From assembly GCA_050291935.1 (NCBI GenBank), contig JBNKKR010000001.1, positions 62,001 to 126,000 of the forward strand: a DNA stretch of 64,000 bases, in the 5' to 3' direction. How positions within the stretch are numbered: position 1 is the stretch's first letter; each line of letters starts with the position of its first letter. This document shows positions 17,174-25,401 of this stretch, one piece after another. The notes under the pieces were generated by a model. That model ran no database searches. It was not told the origin of the DNA and worked only from the letters and a program-made list of their open reading frames with translations. The DNA is from Desulfocapsa sp050291935. GTDB taxonomy: Bacteria; Desulfobacterota; Desulfobulbia; Desulfobulbales; Desulfocapsaceae. Made by a program: the position numbers and the translations under genes.

Positions 17174-17914
17174 TTACAAATGGGGTAAATACTTAGCTCC
17201 GGCTTGTTTCAGAAAAAAATCGACAAGCCATTTTGCTATTCTTAGGCCGTGGTGAGGGGACTCCAAAGTTTTTATTGCAGCCTGTACTCTGGCCGGACCG
17301 ATGAGATCGCTTCGACGAGACAGTACCGTCCTGCATATTTTCGGGGTTAGTTCGGGATGGGCCTGGATGGCGAAAATGGAGTTTCCAATAAAAAATCCAC
17401 CAAAGGGACAGAAGTCGTCCCCCATTATCTGCTGGGCATTGGGTGGTAGTTTTGTAACCTGATCCTTGTGAATGTAAAGCAGATCCAGAGAGGATGGCGG
17501 GCCCTGATCCATCCACGGGGTGCGAGATATAATGCGGGTTCGGCGCAACCCCACCCCCCATCCTCTGGCGGTTTGCTCCACCCGGCCACCCAGAGCCTGG
17601 GCCAGGATTTGATGCCCGAAGCAGATGCCCGCCTGGGGAACATTTTGGGTAAAAGCAGACTGGATAAAATCCATTAAGCGGTGTATCCAGGGAAGATCTT
17701 CGTAGACGGAAAAAGAAGAGCCTGTAATCAAATAGCCATCAAAGTCTCCCACATTTTTTGGAAATATTCCTTCCAACACTGACATATGGCTTAATTTGAT
17801 TTTTTCATTATAATCCCATGCGTTGAGTAGGGAAGCAATAAGAAGGGGGAATTCAGGCAGTTCTGATTTTCCTGTAGAATTCAGGCGGCCCGCAACAAGA
17901 ATACAGATGCGCAT
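17174..17914 (-). CDS. Class I glutamine amidotransferase, GMP synthase-like
   Basis: A 246-residue stand-alone amidotransferase domain. The nucleophile motif is GICFGHQILAQALGG, with GYLITGSSFSVYE before it and the catalytic His-Glu pair in IQAHPELTP. It releases ammonia from glutamine or hydrolyses gamma-glutamyl compounds. The start at 17914 is preceded by AGGGAT overlapping the permease stop codon, which makes it the last gene of the peptide-transport operon. Its place there suggests a role in breaking down or remodelling an imported glutamyl compound, but this is inference. Confidence 0.85.
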   Translation of the reverse strand: MRICILVAGRLNSTGKSELPEFPLLIASLLNAWDYNEKIKLSHMSVLEGIFPKNVGDFDGYLITGSSFSVYEDLPWIHRLMDFIQSAFTQNVPQAGICFGHQILAQALGGRVEQTARGWGVGLRRTRIISRTPWMDQGPPSSLDLLYIHKDQVTKLPPNAQQIMGDDFCPFGGFFIGNSIFAIQAHPELTPKICRTVLSRRSDLIGPARVQAAIKTLESPHHGLRIAKWLVDFFLKQAGAKYLPHL

Positions 17915-17915
17915 T

Positions 17916-18800
17916 TTATCCCTGGTCAATTTTTGGGTTTAGCTCTTCTCTTAGCCAGTCGGCAAACAGGTTGATACCTACCACCAGAAAGATTAAGGCA
18001 GATGCAGGAAACAGGACCATCCACCACATACCGGCATATACGTAATTTTTGCCAATGGCAATCATCATACCAAGGGAAGGCTCGGTCAAAGGAATACCTA
18101 CACCCAGAAAACTCAAGGTGGCTTCCAGCATGATTACGGTCGCAAGGTCCACAGCCATGACCACGAAAATTGCGGGAAGGGCATTGGGAAGAAGATGGCG
18201 ACTCAGCAGCATAAAGTCGGTGGCCCCTGTGGCCTTTGCTGCCATGATATAGGCCTCCTGTTTCACCGATAGAGTGCTGCCGCGCATGGTTCTTGCGTAT
18301 CTGACCCAATCGGCCAGGCAGATGGCCAGGATCACGACCATGATCCCCCTTTGGGCTAGAACGCCCAGAAGGAGAAAGGCCATCAGGGTGGTGGAAAATG
18401 AGAAGAAGACATCTGCGCATCGCATGATCAGGGTATCCGACCATCCACCGTAGTATCCGGCCATCATGCCCATGATTACACCAAATGCGCCTGCCAGAAA
18501 CATGACGCTGAAACCAACGATCAACGACGTCCGGCATCCGTAAAGAATAGTACTCAATATATCGCGACCTTGGTCATCGGTTCCCAGTAGATAAGGCATT
18601 CTCCCATCATCCATCCAAACCGGTGGCAGATAAGCGGTTTCAAGGGATAAGGTTTCAAGGTCGTATGGGTTTTGAGGGGCAAGTTTTGGTGCCCAGGCCG
18701 CAGCGATAACAAAGCTTAGAATAATGATGCAACCGGCCACCGCTGATGGCGTGCGGGTGAAGTCATACCAGATCCTGGATTTGAAAAAACCTTTATTCAT
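17916..18800 (-). CDS. Dipeptide/oligopeptide-type ABC transporter permease (DppC/OppC family)
   Basis: A 294-residue protein with the usual N-terminal helix (AGCIIILSFVIAAAWAP) and five further helices. The ATPase-docking EAA loop reads EAYIMAAKATGATDFMLLSRH. The extracytoplasmic loop LLGTDDQGRDILS is the DppC signature. It pairs with the DppB-type permease, whose 3' end it overlaps by 8 bp. Substrates of this family are peptides, nickel-chelates or opine-like compounds and cannot be told apart here. Confidence 0.93.
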   Translation of the reverse strand: MNKGFFKSRIWYDFTRTPSAVAGCIIILSFVIAAAWAPKLAPQNPYDLETLSLETAYLPPVWMDDGRMPYLLGTDDQGRDILSTILYGCRTSLIVGFSVMFLAGAFGVIMGMMAGYYGGWSDTLIMRCADVFFSFSTTLMAFLLLGVLAQRGIMVVILAICLADWVRYARTMRGSTLSVKQEAYIMAAKATGATDFMLLSRHLLPNALPAIFVVMAVDLATVIMLEATLSFLGVGIPLTEPSLGMMIAIGKNYVYAGMWWMVLFPASALIFLVVGINLFADWLREELNPKIDQG

Positions 18801-19758
18801 AACGGATCCTCGGGTTCAGGTATGCGTAAAGAATGTCCACAATCATGTTAATGGTTAAAATGATCAGGGAGGCCAGCATGATATAGGTGACAATGACCGG
18901 CTGGTCCGATTCAAATATGGAGCTCAGAAGTAAGTTTCCCATGCCAGGCCATTGGAAAATGGTTTCTGTGACAATGGAAAAGGCGATCAGCTCCCCGAAC
19001 TGGAGCCCGGTAATGGTGATTACAGGGATTAAAACGTTTCTCAGGGCGTGCTTAAAAATTACTTTGGCAGGGGAAAGTCCCTTGGCCCAGGCGGTTTTAA
19101 TATATTCTTCTGAGAGCACTTCCCGCATTCCGGCCCGGGTCAATCGCAGTAGGATGGCGAGCTGGTACATGCCCAGGGTAAGTGCCGGCAGGAGCAGGTG
19201 CTGCCATCCACTTATGGTTAAAAGTCCGGTGCGCCAAGGACCAACGGTGATGGTCTCACCACGACCAAAGGGCGGCAGAACCCCCAGTCCCACCGAGAAA
19301 ATCATAATCAGAAGGATTCCGATTAAAAAGGTGGGGATGGAGATGCCGCCAAGAGACAGTGCCATGACGAACTGGCTTGTCGGTGCACGTGGGCGCAAAG
19401 AGACCAACACCCCTAAAATCACTCCTGCACCGAACGCGAAAAGGGTGCCCAGGGTCACAAGCTCGAGAGTGGCGGGAAAGCGTTCCAGAATCAGGGAAAG
19501 GGCTGGCATTTTGTTTACGTAAGATTTGCCGAAATTTCCTCTTGCCGCATTGGCTATAAACTTCACATACTGTACGTAAAAGGGCCTGTCCAGCCCCATG
19601 GTTTCACGGACTTCGTCCCGTTGTTGCTCAGTGGCGTAAAGGCCGGCTAAGGCCAGGACCGGGTCTCCGGCATATCTGAAGATAACAAAACAGATAAAGG
19701 AGACCGCAAGAAGGACGGTTATTCCCTGAAGCAGTCTTTTTACGATAAACGTTAACAT
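18793..19758 (-). CDS. Dipeptide/oligopeptide-type ABC transporter permease (DppB/OppB family)
   Basis: A 321-residue permease starting MLTFIVKRLLQGITVLL, the typical opening of DppB proteins. The in-frame start at 19797 adds an implausible hydrophilic leader. Six membrane segments are expected. The EAA loop is near EEYIKTAWAKGLSPAKVIFKHALRN, and the end is the usual YLNPRIRYE. It forms the channel with the DppC-type subunit. Confidence 0.93.
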   Translation of the reverse strand: MLTFIVKRLLQGITVLLAVSFICFVIFRYAGDPVLALAGLYATEQQRDEVRETMGLDRPFYVQYVKFIANAARGNFGKSYVNKMPALSLILERFPATLELVTLGTLFAFGAGVILGVLVSLRPRAPTSQFVMALSLGGISIPTFLIGILLIMIFSVGLGVLPPFGRGETITVGPWRTGLLTISGWQHLLLPALTLGMYQLAILLRLTRAGMREVLSEEYIKTAWAKGLSPAKVIFKHALRNVLIPVITITGLQFGELIAFSIVTETIFQWPGMGNLLLSSIFESDQPVIVTYIMLASLIILTINMIVDILYAYLNPRIRYE

Positions 19759-19811
19759 AGGTGCGTAACCTTCAGGTGCCGGATACAGGTCCAGCACCTT
19801 TCCCCGGAATT

Positions 19812-21338
19812 TTATTGTATATCCATTTCTTTACACACCATATACCGGTCCGGTCGGGGGACAAACGTTATGCCCTTACCCTTCTGAACTGCATAGATAT
19901 CCATTTGGTAATGCAGAGGGATCATGGCAAGCTTATCTTCCATGGCAATCTTATTCATATCCTGGAGGTAGGTTTTGCGATCAGAAGCATTAACGATGCT
20001 CATGTTCTGTTCGATCATCTGGTCAAGCTCTGGATCTGAGAAGCGGGTACCGTTCCAGGCACCGTATCCTTTTTCTTTGTCATAGCTGTGGACTAGCTTG
20101 GAGTAAGTTCTACCCATGTCAGAGGCAGAGTCAAACCAGCCTAAAAAATAACATTGATGCTCTCCCTTGATGACCTCTGGGAAAAAGATGCTTTTTGGCT
20201 TGACGTCAAGTGTGGCTTTGATGCCGACTTTGGTTAAGTATTTAACAATGGCTTCGCAGATTTTTTCATCTTGAACATAGCGATCAGTGGGACCGGCTAC
20301 GGTAAGTTCAAATCCGTTTTCATACCCGGCTTCCTTGAGAAGCTGCTTTGCTTTGGTTGGATTGTATTCATAACGCTTTATGTCCGCGTTAAATCCGATG
20401 GTAATGGCATCGGGAACCTGGGAAGTTTTGACGGCCTGGCCATGCATCACCTTATCGATAATTTCATCTTCGTTAATGGCCATGGCAACGGCTTTTCTCA
20501 CCCGTATATCAGCACCGGGTGTTCCGGGTTTATTGGTCAGGGCAAGAAACATTCCTCTTCGTCCCTGGCGGGAAACCACGTCAACTTTGGGGTCTTTGGA
20601 AACACGACCATACATTTCTATGGGGACGCCAAACACGATATCAGCCTGGCCAGATGCCAGGGCGGCAAAACGGGTGGAGGATTCTGCAATGGCCCTGATC
20701 TCAATTTCATCCACCGCAGGTTTGCCTTGCCAGTACTCTTGGTTTGCTAAGAGTTTGATATAGGATCCCTTGACCCATTCTTTAAATTTATAGGCACCGG
20801 TTCCGTTGGGGTTCATTCCAACTTGGGCCGGATCTGCATTCTCAGTGGACTCTTTGTCCATGATATAATAGATATAACAGACCTGATCAAACCAAGGTAC
20901 CGGGGTTTTAGTCTGGATAATCACAGTATAATCATCAACGATTTTGACCTGATCGATATTTTTCCCCATGTTAATAAATTCGCTGACTTTGGGGTCCGCC
21001 ATGCGTTTGAAGGTAAAAGCCACATCCTGTGCGGTAAAGGGATTCCCATTATGGAATGTAACCCCTTTTCTAAGATTGAATTTCCACGAGTTTGCGTCCA
21101 GACGCTCGTAACTTGTGGCCAGGGCAGGGGCAAGTACGCCATCAGCACCAGGGCGCTCAAGAAGGGCGTCAAAAAAATTGGCCATAAAGGTCAGATTGGA
21201 ATCGGCATCCGAACCCATTGGATCCATGGTCCGGGGTGGGCTGTCTTGGACTACGACAATTTTTTTGGCAAAGGCGCTAGGCGAACCCAAAGCCAGTGTC
21301 AGGGCAATGATGTATAGAGCGGTTAGTACTTTTTTCAT
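19812..21338 (-). CDS. Extracellular solute-binding protein family 5 (DppA/OppA type)
   Basis: A 508-residue periplasmic protein with signal peptide MKKVLTALYIIALTLALGSP ending at AFA. Family 5 hallmarks are the N-terminal TMDPMGSDADSN region, the LRKGVTFHNGNPFTAQDVAFTFKR segment near residue 90, and VRKAVAMAINEDEI near 285. It delivers the substrate to the permeases encoded directly downstream. The cell-surface specificity (dipeptide, longer peptide or other) cannot be assigned. It lies 102 bp after the second ATPase gene and 53 bp before the first permease. Confidence 0.93.
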   Translation of the reverse strand: MKKVLTALYIIALTLALGSPSAFAKKIVVVQDSPPRTMDPMGSDADSNLTFMANFFDALLERPGADGVLAPALATSYERLDANSWKFNLRKGVTFHNGNPFTAQDVAFTFKRMADPKVSEFINMGKNIDQVKIVDDYTVIIQTKTPVPWFDQVCYIYYIMDKESTENADPAQVGMNPNGTGAYKFKEWVKGSYIKLLANQEYWQGKPAVDEIEIRAIAESSTRFAALASGQADIVFGVPIEMYGRVSKDPKVDVVSRQGRRGMFLALTNKPGTPGADIRVRKAVAMAINEDEIIDKVMHGQAVKTSQVPDAITIGFNADIKRYEYNPTKAKQLLKEAGYENGFELTVAGPTDRYVQDEKICEAIVKYLTKVGIKATLDVKPKSIFFPEVIKGEHQCYFLGWFDSASDMGRTYSKLVHSYDKEKGYGAWNGTRFSDPELDQMIEQNMSIVNASDRKTYLQDMNKIAMEDKLAMIPLHYQMDIYAVQKGKGITFVPRPDRYMVCKEMDIQ

Positions 21339-21440
21339 GCCTTTTCTCCTTAGTTGCTATATTTAAAAAAAATCCGGTTTTCAGCCAAAAAATTGGGTTT
21401 TCCGGGGCCTTAGTTGTGTTCGCTATCTTTTGCGGTGCCA

Positions 21441-22436
21441 TTATGGATCATATAGAAAACAGGCGACCTCATGACTGTTACTCTTTTTCTTTAGAACCGG
21501 TGGGGTGGTACGGCATATCTCCATCGCATGTGGGCATCTGGGATGAAAGTGGCATCCTGTGGGTGGATTAATGGGGCTTGGGACATCTCCTACTAAGGAG
21601 TGTCGCTGTCTAGTGCGGTTCGGATCCGGCAGCGGAGCTGAAGAGAGCAGTAAACGGGTATAGGGATGTAGTCCATTTGCGTATAGATCCTTATAGTCTG
21701 CTGTTTCCACCACTTTACCCAGATACATAACGGCGATTCTGTCACAGATATATTCCACCACGGCTAGATCATGGGAAATAATGATATATGAAAGCCCCAT
21801 CTCTGCCTGAAGATCGATGAGCAAATTGATGATCTGGGCCTGGATGGAAATATCAAGAGCAGATACGGGTTCGTCTCCGATAATAAGGACCGGGTCCAGA
21901 GCCAGGGCCCTTGCAATGCCAATACGCTGACGCTGGCCACCGGAAAATTCGTGGGGGTAGCGTTTTCCATGCTCCGGGGACAGGCCGACCTTTTCAAGGA
22001 GAAAGGCCAGGTAATCCTTACGTTGTGCCCCTTTTTTTATCCCGTGAATATCCAAGGGGTTGCTTAATATCTGGTTCACTGTCATGCGGGGATTCAAGGA
22101 GGAGTACGGATCCTGAAAAATGATCTGCATCTTTCGGGTCAGTTTCCGCCACGCTCTTAAGTGTAACTTTCCCATGTCCTGTCCCTGAAAAAACACTTCT
22201 CCTGCAGTGGGAGTGATAAGGCGTAACATGGCAAGCCCGGCGGTGGTTTTGCCGCAACCGCTCTCACCGACGATGCCCAGGGTCTCCCCGCGTTCTAAAA
22301 TAAAGGAAACTCCATCCACGGCATAAACGTTGCCCACGGTTCGTGACATAAGGCCCTTTTTAATGGGGAAGTGGACCTTGAGGTCATTCACCTGCAGTAC
22401 AGGTGCCTTATCTGTATTTTTAATGGCTTGGGACAT
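21441..22436 (-). CDS. Peptide ABC transporter ATP-binding protein (DppF/OppF type)
   Basis: About 331 residues from the ATG at 22436 (MSQAIKNTDK). Walker A is GESGCGKTT, the signature is FSGGQRQRIGIARALAL, and Walker B is LIIGDEPVSALD. The C-terminal oligopeptide-transporter extension holds four cysteines or histidines (PTGCHFHPRCPHAMEICR...VACFLYDP). The longer reading frame to 22610 lies inside dppD-type coding sequence and is rejected. The start overlaps the preceding gene by 17 bp, indicating tight coupling. Confidence 0.93.
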   Translation of the reverse strand: MSQAIKNTDKAPVLQVNDLKVHFPIKKGLMSRTVGNVYAVDGVSFILERGETLGIVGESGCGKTTAGLAMLRLITPTAGEVFFQGQDMGKLHLRAWRKLTRKMQIIFQDPYSSLNPRMTVNQILSNPLDIHGIKKGAQRKDYLAFLLEKVGLSPEHGKRYPHEFSGGQRQRIGIARALALDPVLIIGDEPVSALDISIQAQIINLLIDLQAEMGLSYIIISHDLAVVEYICDRIAVMYLGKVVETADYKDLYANGLHPYTRLLLSSAPLPDPNRTRQRHSLVGDVPSPINPPTGCHFHPRCPHAMEICRTTPPVLKKKSNSHEVACFLYDP

Positions 22437-23454
22437 CGGTGGTCTCTTGTTCTTTTTCGTAGAGGAAACATCGCACATTATGGTCGTTTCCAAGATCAAC
22501 CTGTCCGGGACGGGTTTGGGAGCAGATTGGCATGGCATGGGGACACCTGGGGGAAAATCCGCATCCTTTTGGCAGTCCAAGCAGCCCCGGAACCATTCCG
22601 CGAATTTCATTAAGGCGCTGTCTACCAGATTCGGCCCTGTGCCCGAGTCTTGGAAGAGAAGCTAAAAGTCCCTGGGTATAAGGATGGGATGGTGATTCAA
22701 AGAGTGTTCTGGTGTCGGCTTCCTCCACAATTTTGCCAGCATACATGACCAGCACTCGTTGGGTGATCTCTGCTATCACACCAAGATCATGGGTGATCAT
22801 AAGGATGGCTGATCCGTAGTCTTCCTTTAGGGCTTGCATAAGGTCCATGATCTGGGCCTGGATGGTTACATCAAGGGCAGTAGTTGGTTCATCCGCTATG
22901 AGAATTTCTGGATTGCAGGCCATTGCCATGGCAATCATGGCGCGCTGCCTCATGCCACCGGAAAGCTGGTGGGGATATTCGTGTGCCCGTTTTTCAGGGG
23001 CTGGAATCTGAACTTTTGCCAGCATATCCACGGCTTGGTCGAGGGCTTGTTTTTTGTTTACTCTCTTATGCAACCTGAACACCTCGGAAATCTGGTCGCC
23101 GATGGTGAAGACCGGGTTCAGGGAAGTCATGGGTTCCTGAAAGATCATGGAAATCCGTTTGCCCCGGATTTTGCGCATCTGGGACATATTCAGATTCAGA
23201 AGCGGGATGGTGTCAAATTCCATACGGTCAGCACTGATTTTACCCGGGGGTTCCGGGATCAGACGCATGATGGAATTGGCAGTCACGCTCTTCCCGCAGC
23301 CTGATTCACCTACGATCCCTAAGGTTTCTCCGGGGTTTAGAGTAAAAGATACGTCGTCAACGGCTTTGGCCACGCCTGCAAAGGTATGGAAATAGGCCCT
23401 TAAGTGTTCAACCCTGAGTAGAGTATTTGAATGACCTGGATTTTGGGATATCAT
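22420..23454 (-). CDS. Peptide ABC transporter ATP-binding protein (DppD/OppD type)
   Basis: A 344-residue ATPase. Walker A is GESGCGKSVTA, the signature is LSGGMRQRAMIAMAMA, and Walker B is ILIADEPTTALD. The C-terminal zone carries the family cysteine cluster (GCGFSPRCPHAMPICSQT...VRCFLYE), which can bind an Fe-S cluster in some members. Its start overlaps the regulator stop by four bases (ATGA, 23451-23454), so regulator and transporter are co-translated. Confidence 0.93.
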   Translation of the reverse strand: MISQNPGHSNTLLRVEHLRAYFHTFAGVAKAVDDVSFTLNPGETLGIVGESGCGKSVTANSIMRLIPEPPGKISADRMEFDTIPLLNLNMSQMRKIRGKRISMIFQEPMTSLNPVFTIGDQISEVFRLHKRVNKKQALDQAVDMLAKVQIPAPEKRAHEYPHQLSGGMRQRAMIAMAMACNPEILIADEPTTALDVTIQAQIMDLMQALKEDYGSAILMITHDLGVIAEITQRVLVMYAGKIVEEADTRTLFESPSHPYTQGLLASLPRLGHRAESGRQRLNEIRGMVPGLLGLPKGCGFSPRCPHAMPICSQTRPGQVDLGNDHNVRCFLYEKEQETTDVPSH

Positions 23455-24197
23455 GGTTCTTTACTTTCCGTTTTGCCGTACCTGGCCAGACCGTTATTGT
23501 AATGGATGGCAAAGCGCCTTAGATGATCGCGCATCCTGTTGGCTGCCGTGTCAGGATCATTGGTATCAATGGCTGCGATGATGATCTGCCAATCATTAAG
23601 ACTTTCTTCAGACATGCCTTTATCGCCTGGGAGGTAGAGTTTGGCATAGCTTTTCAAGTTACCCCAGATTGCGTAAAGCACAGATTCGTACATCTTGCTT
23701 TTGGAAACCCGGATAAAGACGCTTCTGATTTTTCGTTCCACCTTCAGAACATCCTGGAAGCGTGAGACGCCGAAGGGAATCAGATCAGCCATTTGTCCCA
23801 GAAGGATCTTAAGTTCTTCTTTATCTTCCGGTGTCGCCATTGCTGCAACTTTTCTCACCAATGCATCTTCAACCACTTGCCGAAAATCATATATGTCATC
23901 AATGGTGATTTCCCTCTGCCGGATCAGAAGGCCTAAGCTTTCCGTTACAAATTCAGTACTGAGTTGTTTGGCAAACACGCCACCTTTGGCCCCTGCTTTT
24001 ACTTCGATCAGACCTTTTTGGGTCAGGATACGCAATGCCTCCCTGAGCGTCCCTCTGCTGGCACCCAACATCTGTTCCAGTTCCCGGCTGGGAGGGAGTT
24101 TTTCTCCTGGGCTATATTGCCCGGAAACAATTGCCTCTTCGATCTGCTCAACCAGATGATTTACTAAACCCACAGGGCTCGCCTTTTTAAATGCCAA
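23451..24197 (-). CDS. FadR-family GntR regulator of the peptide-transport operon
   Basis: A 248-residue regulator. The N-terminal winged helix-turn-helix includes YSPGEKLPPSRELEQMLGASRGTLREALRILTQKGLIEVKAG (about residues 27-70). The C-terminal FCD domain ends with NRMRDHLRRFAIHYN. It is the first gene of the unit regulator-DppD-DppF-DppA-DppB-DppC-amidotransferase. A 23-bp palindrome directly upstream is the likely operator, so it most likely controls its own operon in response to the imported compound or a breakdown product. Confidence 0.9.
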   Translation of the reverse strand: MAFKKASPVGLVNHLVEQIEEAIVSGQYSPGEKLPPSRELEQMLGASRGTLREALRILTQKGLIEVKAGAKGGVFAKQLSTEFVTESLGLLIRQREITIDDIYDFRQVVEDALVRKVAAMATPEDKEELKILLGQMADLIPFGVSRFQDVLKVERKIRSVFIRVSKSKMYESVLYAIWGNLKSYAKLYLPGDKGMSEESLNDWQIIIAAIDTNDPDTAANRMRDHLRRFAIHYNNGLARYGKTESKEP

Positions 24198-24219
24198 AAT
24201 ATATCCTTTGTTTTATAAG

Positions 24220-24242
24220 GTTTAATTGTTTAACAATTAAAC
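24220..24242. promoter_or_regulatory. Palindromic operator for the FadR-type regulator
   Basis: A perfect palindrome with 11-bp arms around one central base: GTTTAATTGTT, T, AACAATTAAAC. It starts 23 bp before the regulator ATG and lies just downstream of the promoter at 24254-24282, a position suited to autorepression. Confidence 0.75.
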
Positions 24243-24253
24243 AATTAGATTAT

Positions 24254-24282
24254 TATGTAACAAACCCATGACGATTTGTCAA
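24254..24282 (-). promoter_or_regulatory. Probable promoter of the peptide-transport operon
   Basis: On the minus strand TTGACA (24282-24277), a 17-bp spacer and TACATA (24259-24254). The start site would lie just before the palindrome. Confidence 0.5.
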
Positions 24283-24462
24283 TCTCTTTTATTGAAGATC
24301 TGTTGCAGGTACCTGAGCAGCCGTTCTTTTTTTAGTTCAATAAGGTAATGGAAGAGCTTGTTTGGCTGTAAAAGCTAAGGTCTGATAAGTTGCAATTGGA
24401 GGGATATAAAAAGAAAATATTTTTTTTTGGATTATGTTTTGGGGAAGAGGAGGAAGAGTCGT

Positions 24463-25401
24463 TCAGCCGACAATCCAAAGGGCAAGATTTTCCACTCGCT
24501 TAATGGTGCGATCAGAAACACCACCCAACAGACCCTTGGCCATTCCTGCACTTCTTCTTCCCATAACAATGGTGCCGCACTTATGTTTTTTGGCTTGACT
24601 GATTATGCCGTGGGATTCCTCAAGATCTGACTTTTCAGGAAGAATGACTATATTGGCTTCCGGGATATTTGCTTCCAGAAGGAGCTGCTTTGGGCCCACA
24701 AAAAGACAATCCTGACCGCAAAGATAGGTGTTGCACCACTTTTCATCCCAATGCGTAAAGAAGAGCTGTGGCGAACAGTTGATCTTTTTCCCAAAAAGAG
24801 CTGTGCAGTGGAATAAATAGATACGAATATCATCTCGTCCATGGAGGATATGGGCAAGATGGTCCACGGCAAGAAGGGAGTTGACAGACCCGTCCACCGG
24901 CACAAAAAAATCGCTATGTTCAACTTTTCCATCGTTTATCCACAGAGGAATAGTATGGCATTTACGAAAAAGCGTGGCTGATATTGACCCCATTAGCATC
25001 TCAGTAATCCCTTTTAAACCGCGTCTTCCAAGAAGAAGCGCGTCGGGCATATTGTTTATGGCATATTGATGGATATAGGCAGCTATGTCCTGGCCGGAAC
25101 CTTCAATGCGGAGCTGAATTTGCTCTTCTTTGGTACCGTTTGCCACTAGACGTTCTTTTGCCTTGTGTAAAAAACACTGGGCCGTTTCTTCTTTCCCCTG
25201 CTTCTTTTCCCCTGGGATCAATGTATTTTTTGGGTCTGCCAGACTTGGCATGATTGAGGCTGATGCACTAAGCCATGTGATAAGAGTTATGATAAGCTCC
25301 CTGTCTGTTGCAAAAAGTTTTGCAACATAATGCAAAGCATAGTCGCTGTACATAGAACCATCGACGGCAACAAGGATATTCTTTTTATATCTTTGATTCA
25401 T
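24463..25401 (-). CDS. Universal stress protein with two UspA domains
   Basis: A 312-residue tandem UspA protein. Domain 1 starts KNILVAVDGSMYSDYALHYV and carries LLLGRRGLKGITEMLMGSIS, a GxxGxx(9)GS-type nucleotide motif. Domain 2 starts SDFFVPVDGSVNSLLAVDHL and ends with IVMGRRSAGMAKGLLGGVSD. ATP binding is likely in at least one domain. Its start overlaps the stop of the large membrane protein gene (ATGA at 25398-25401), so the two are translationally coupled. A stress or energy-sensing partner role is possible but unproven. Confidence 0.92.
   Translation of the reverse strand: MNQRYKKNILVAVDGSMYSDYALHYVAKLFATDRELIITLITWLSASASIMPSLADPKNTLIPGEKKQGKEETAQCFLHKAKERLVANGTKEEQIQLRIEGSGQDIAAYIHQYAINNMPDALLLGRRGLKGITEMLMGSISATLFRKCHTIPLWINDGKVEHSDFFVPVDGSVNSLLAVDHLAHILHGRDDIRIYLFHCTALFGKKINCSPQLFFTHWDEKWCNTYLCGQDCLFVGPKQLLLEANIPEANIVILPEKSDLEESHGIISQAKKHKCGTIVMGRRSAGMAKGLLGGVSDRTIKRVENLALWIVG

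Noticed and set aside
18887..19522. Long plus-strand reading frame of 211 codons opposite the DppB-type permease
   Set aside because: Antisense shadow; composition and lack of ribosome-binding site do not support a gene.
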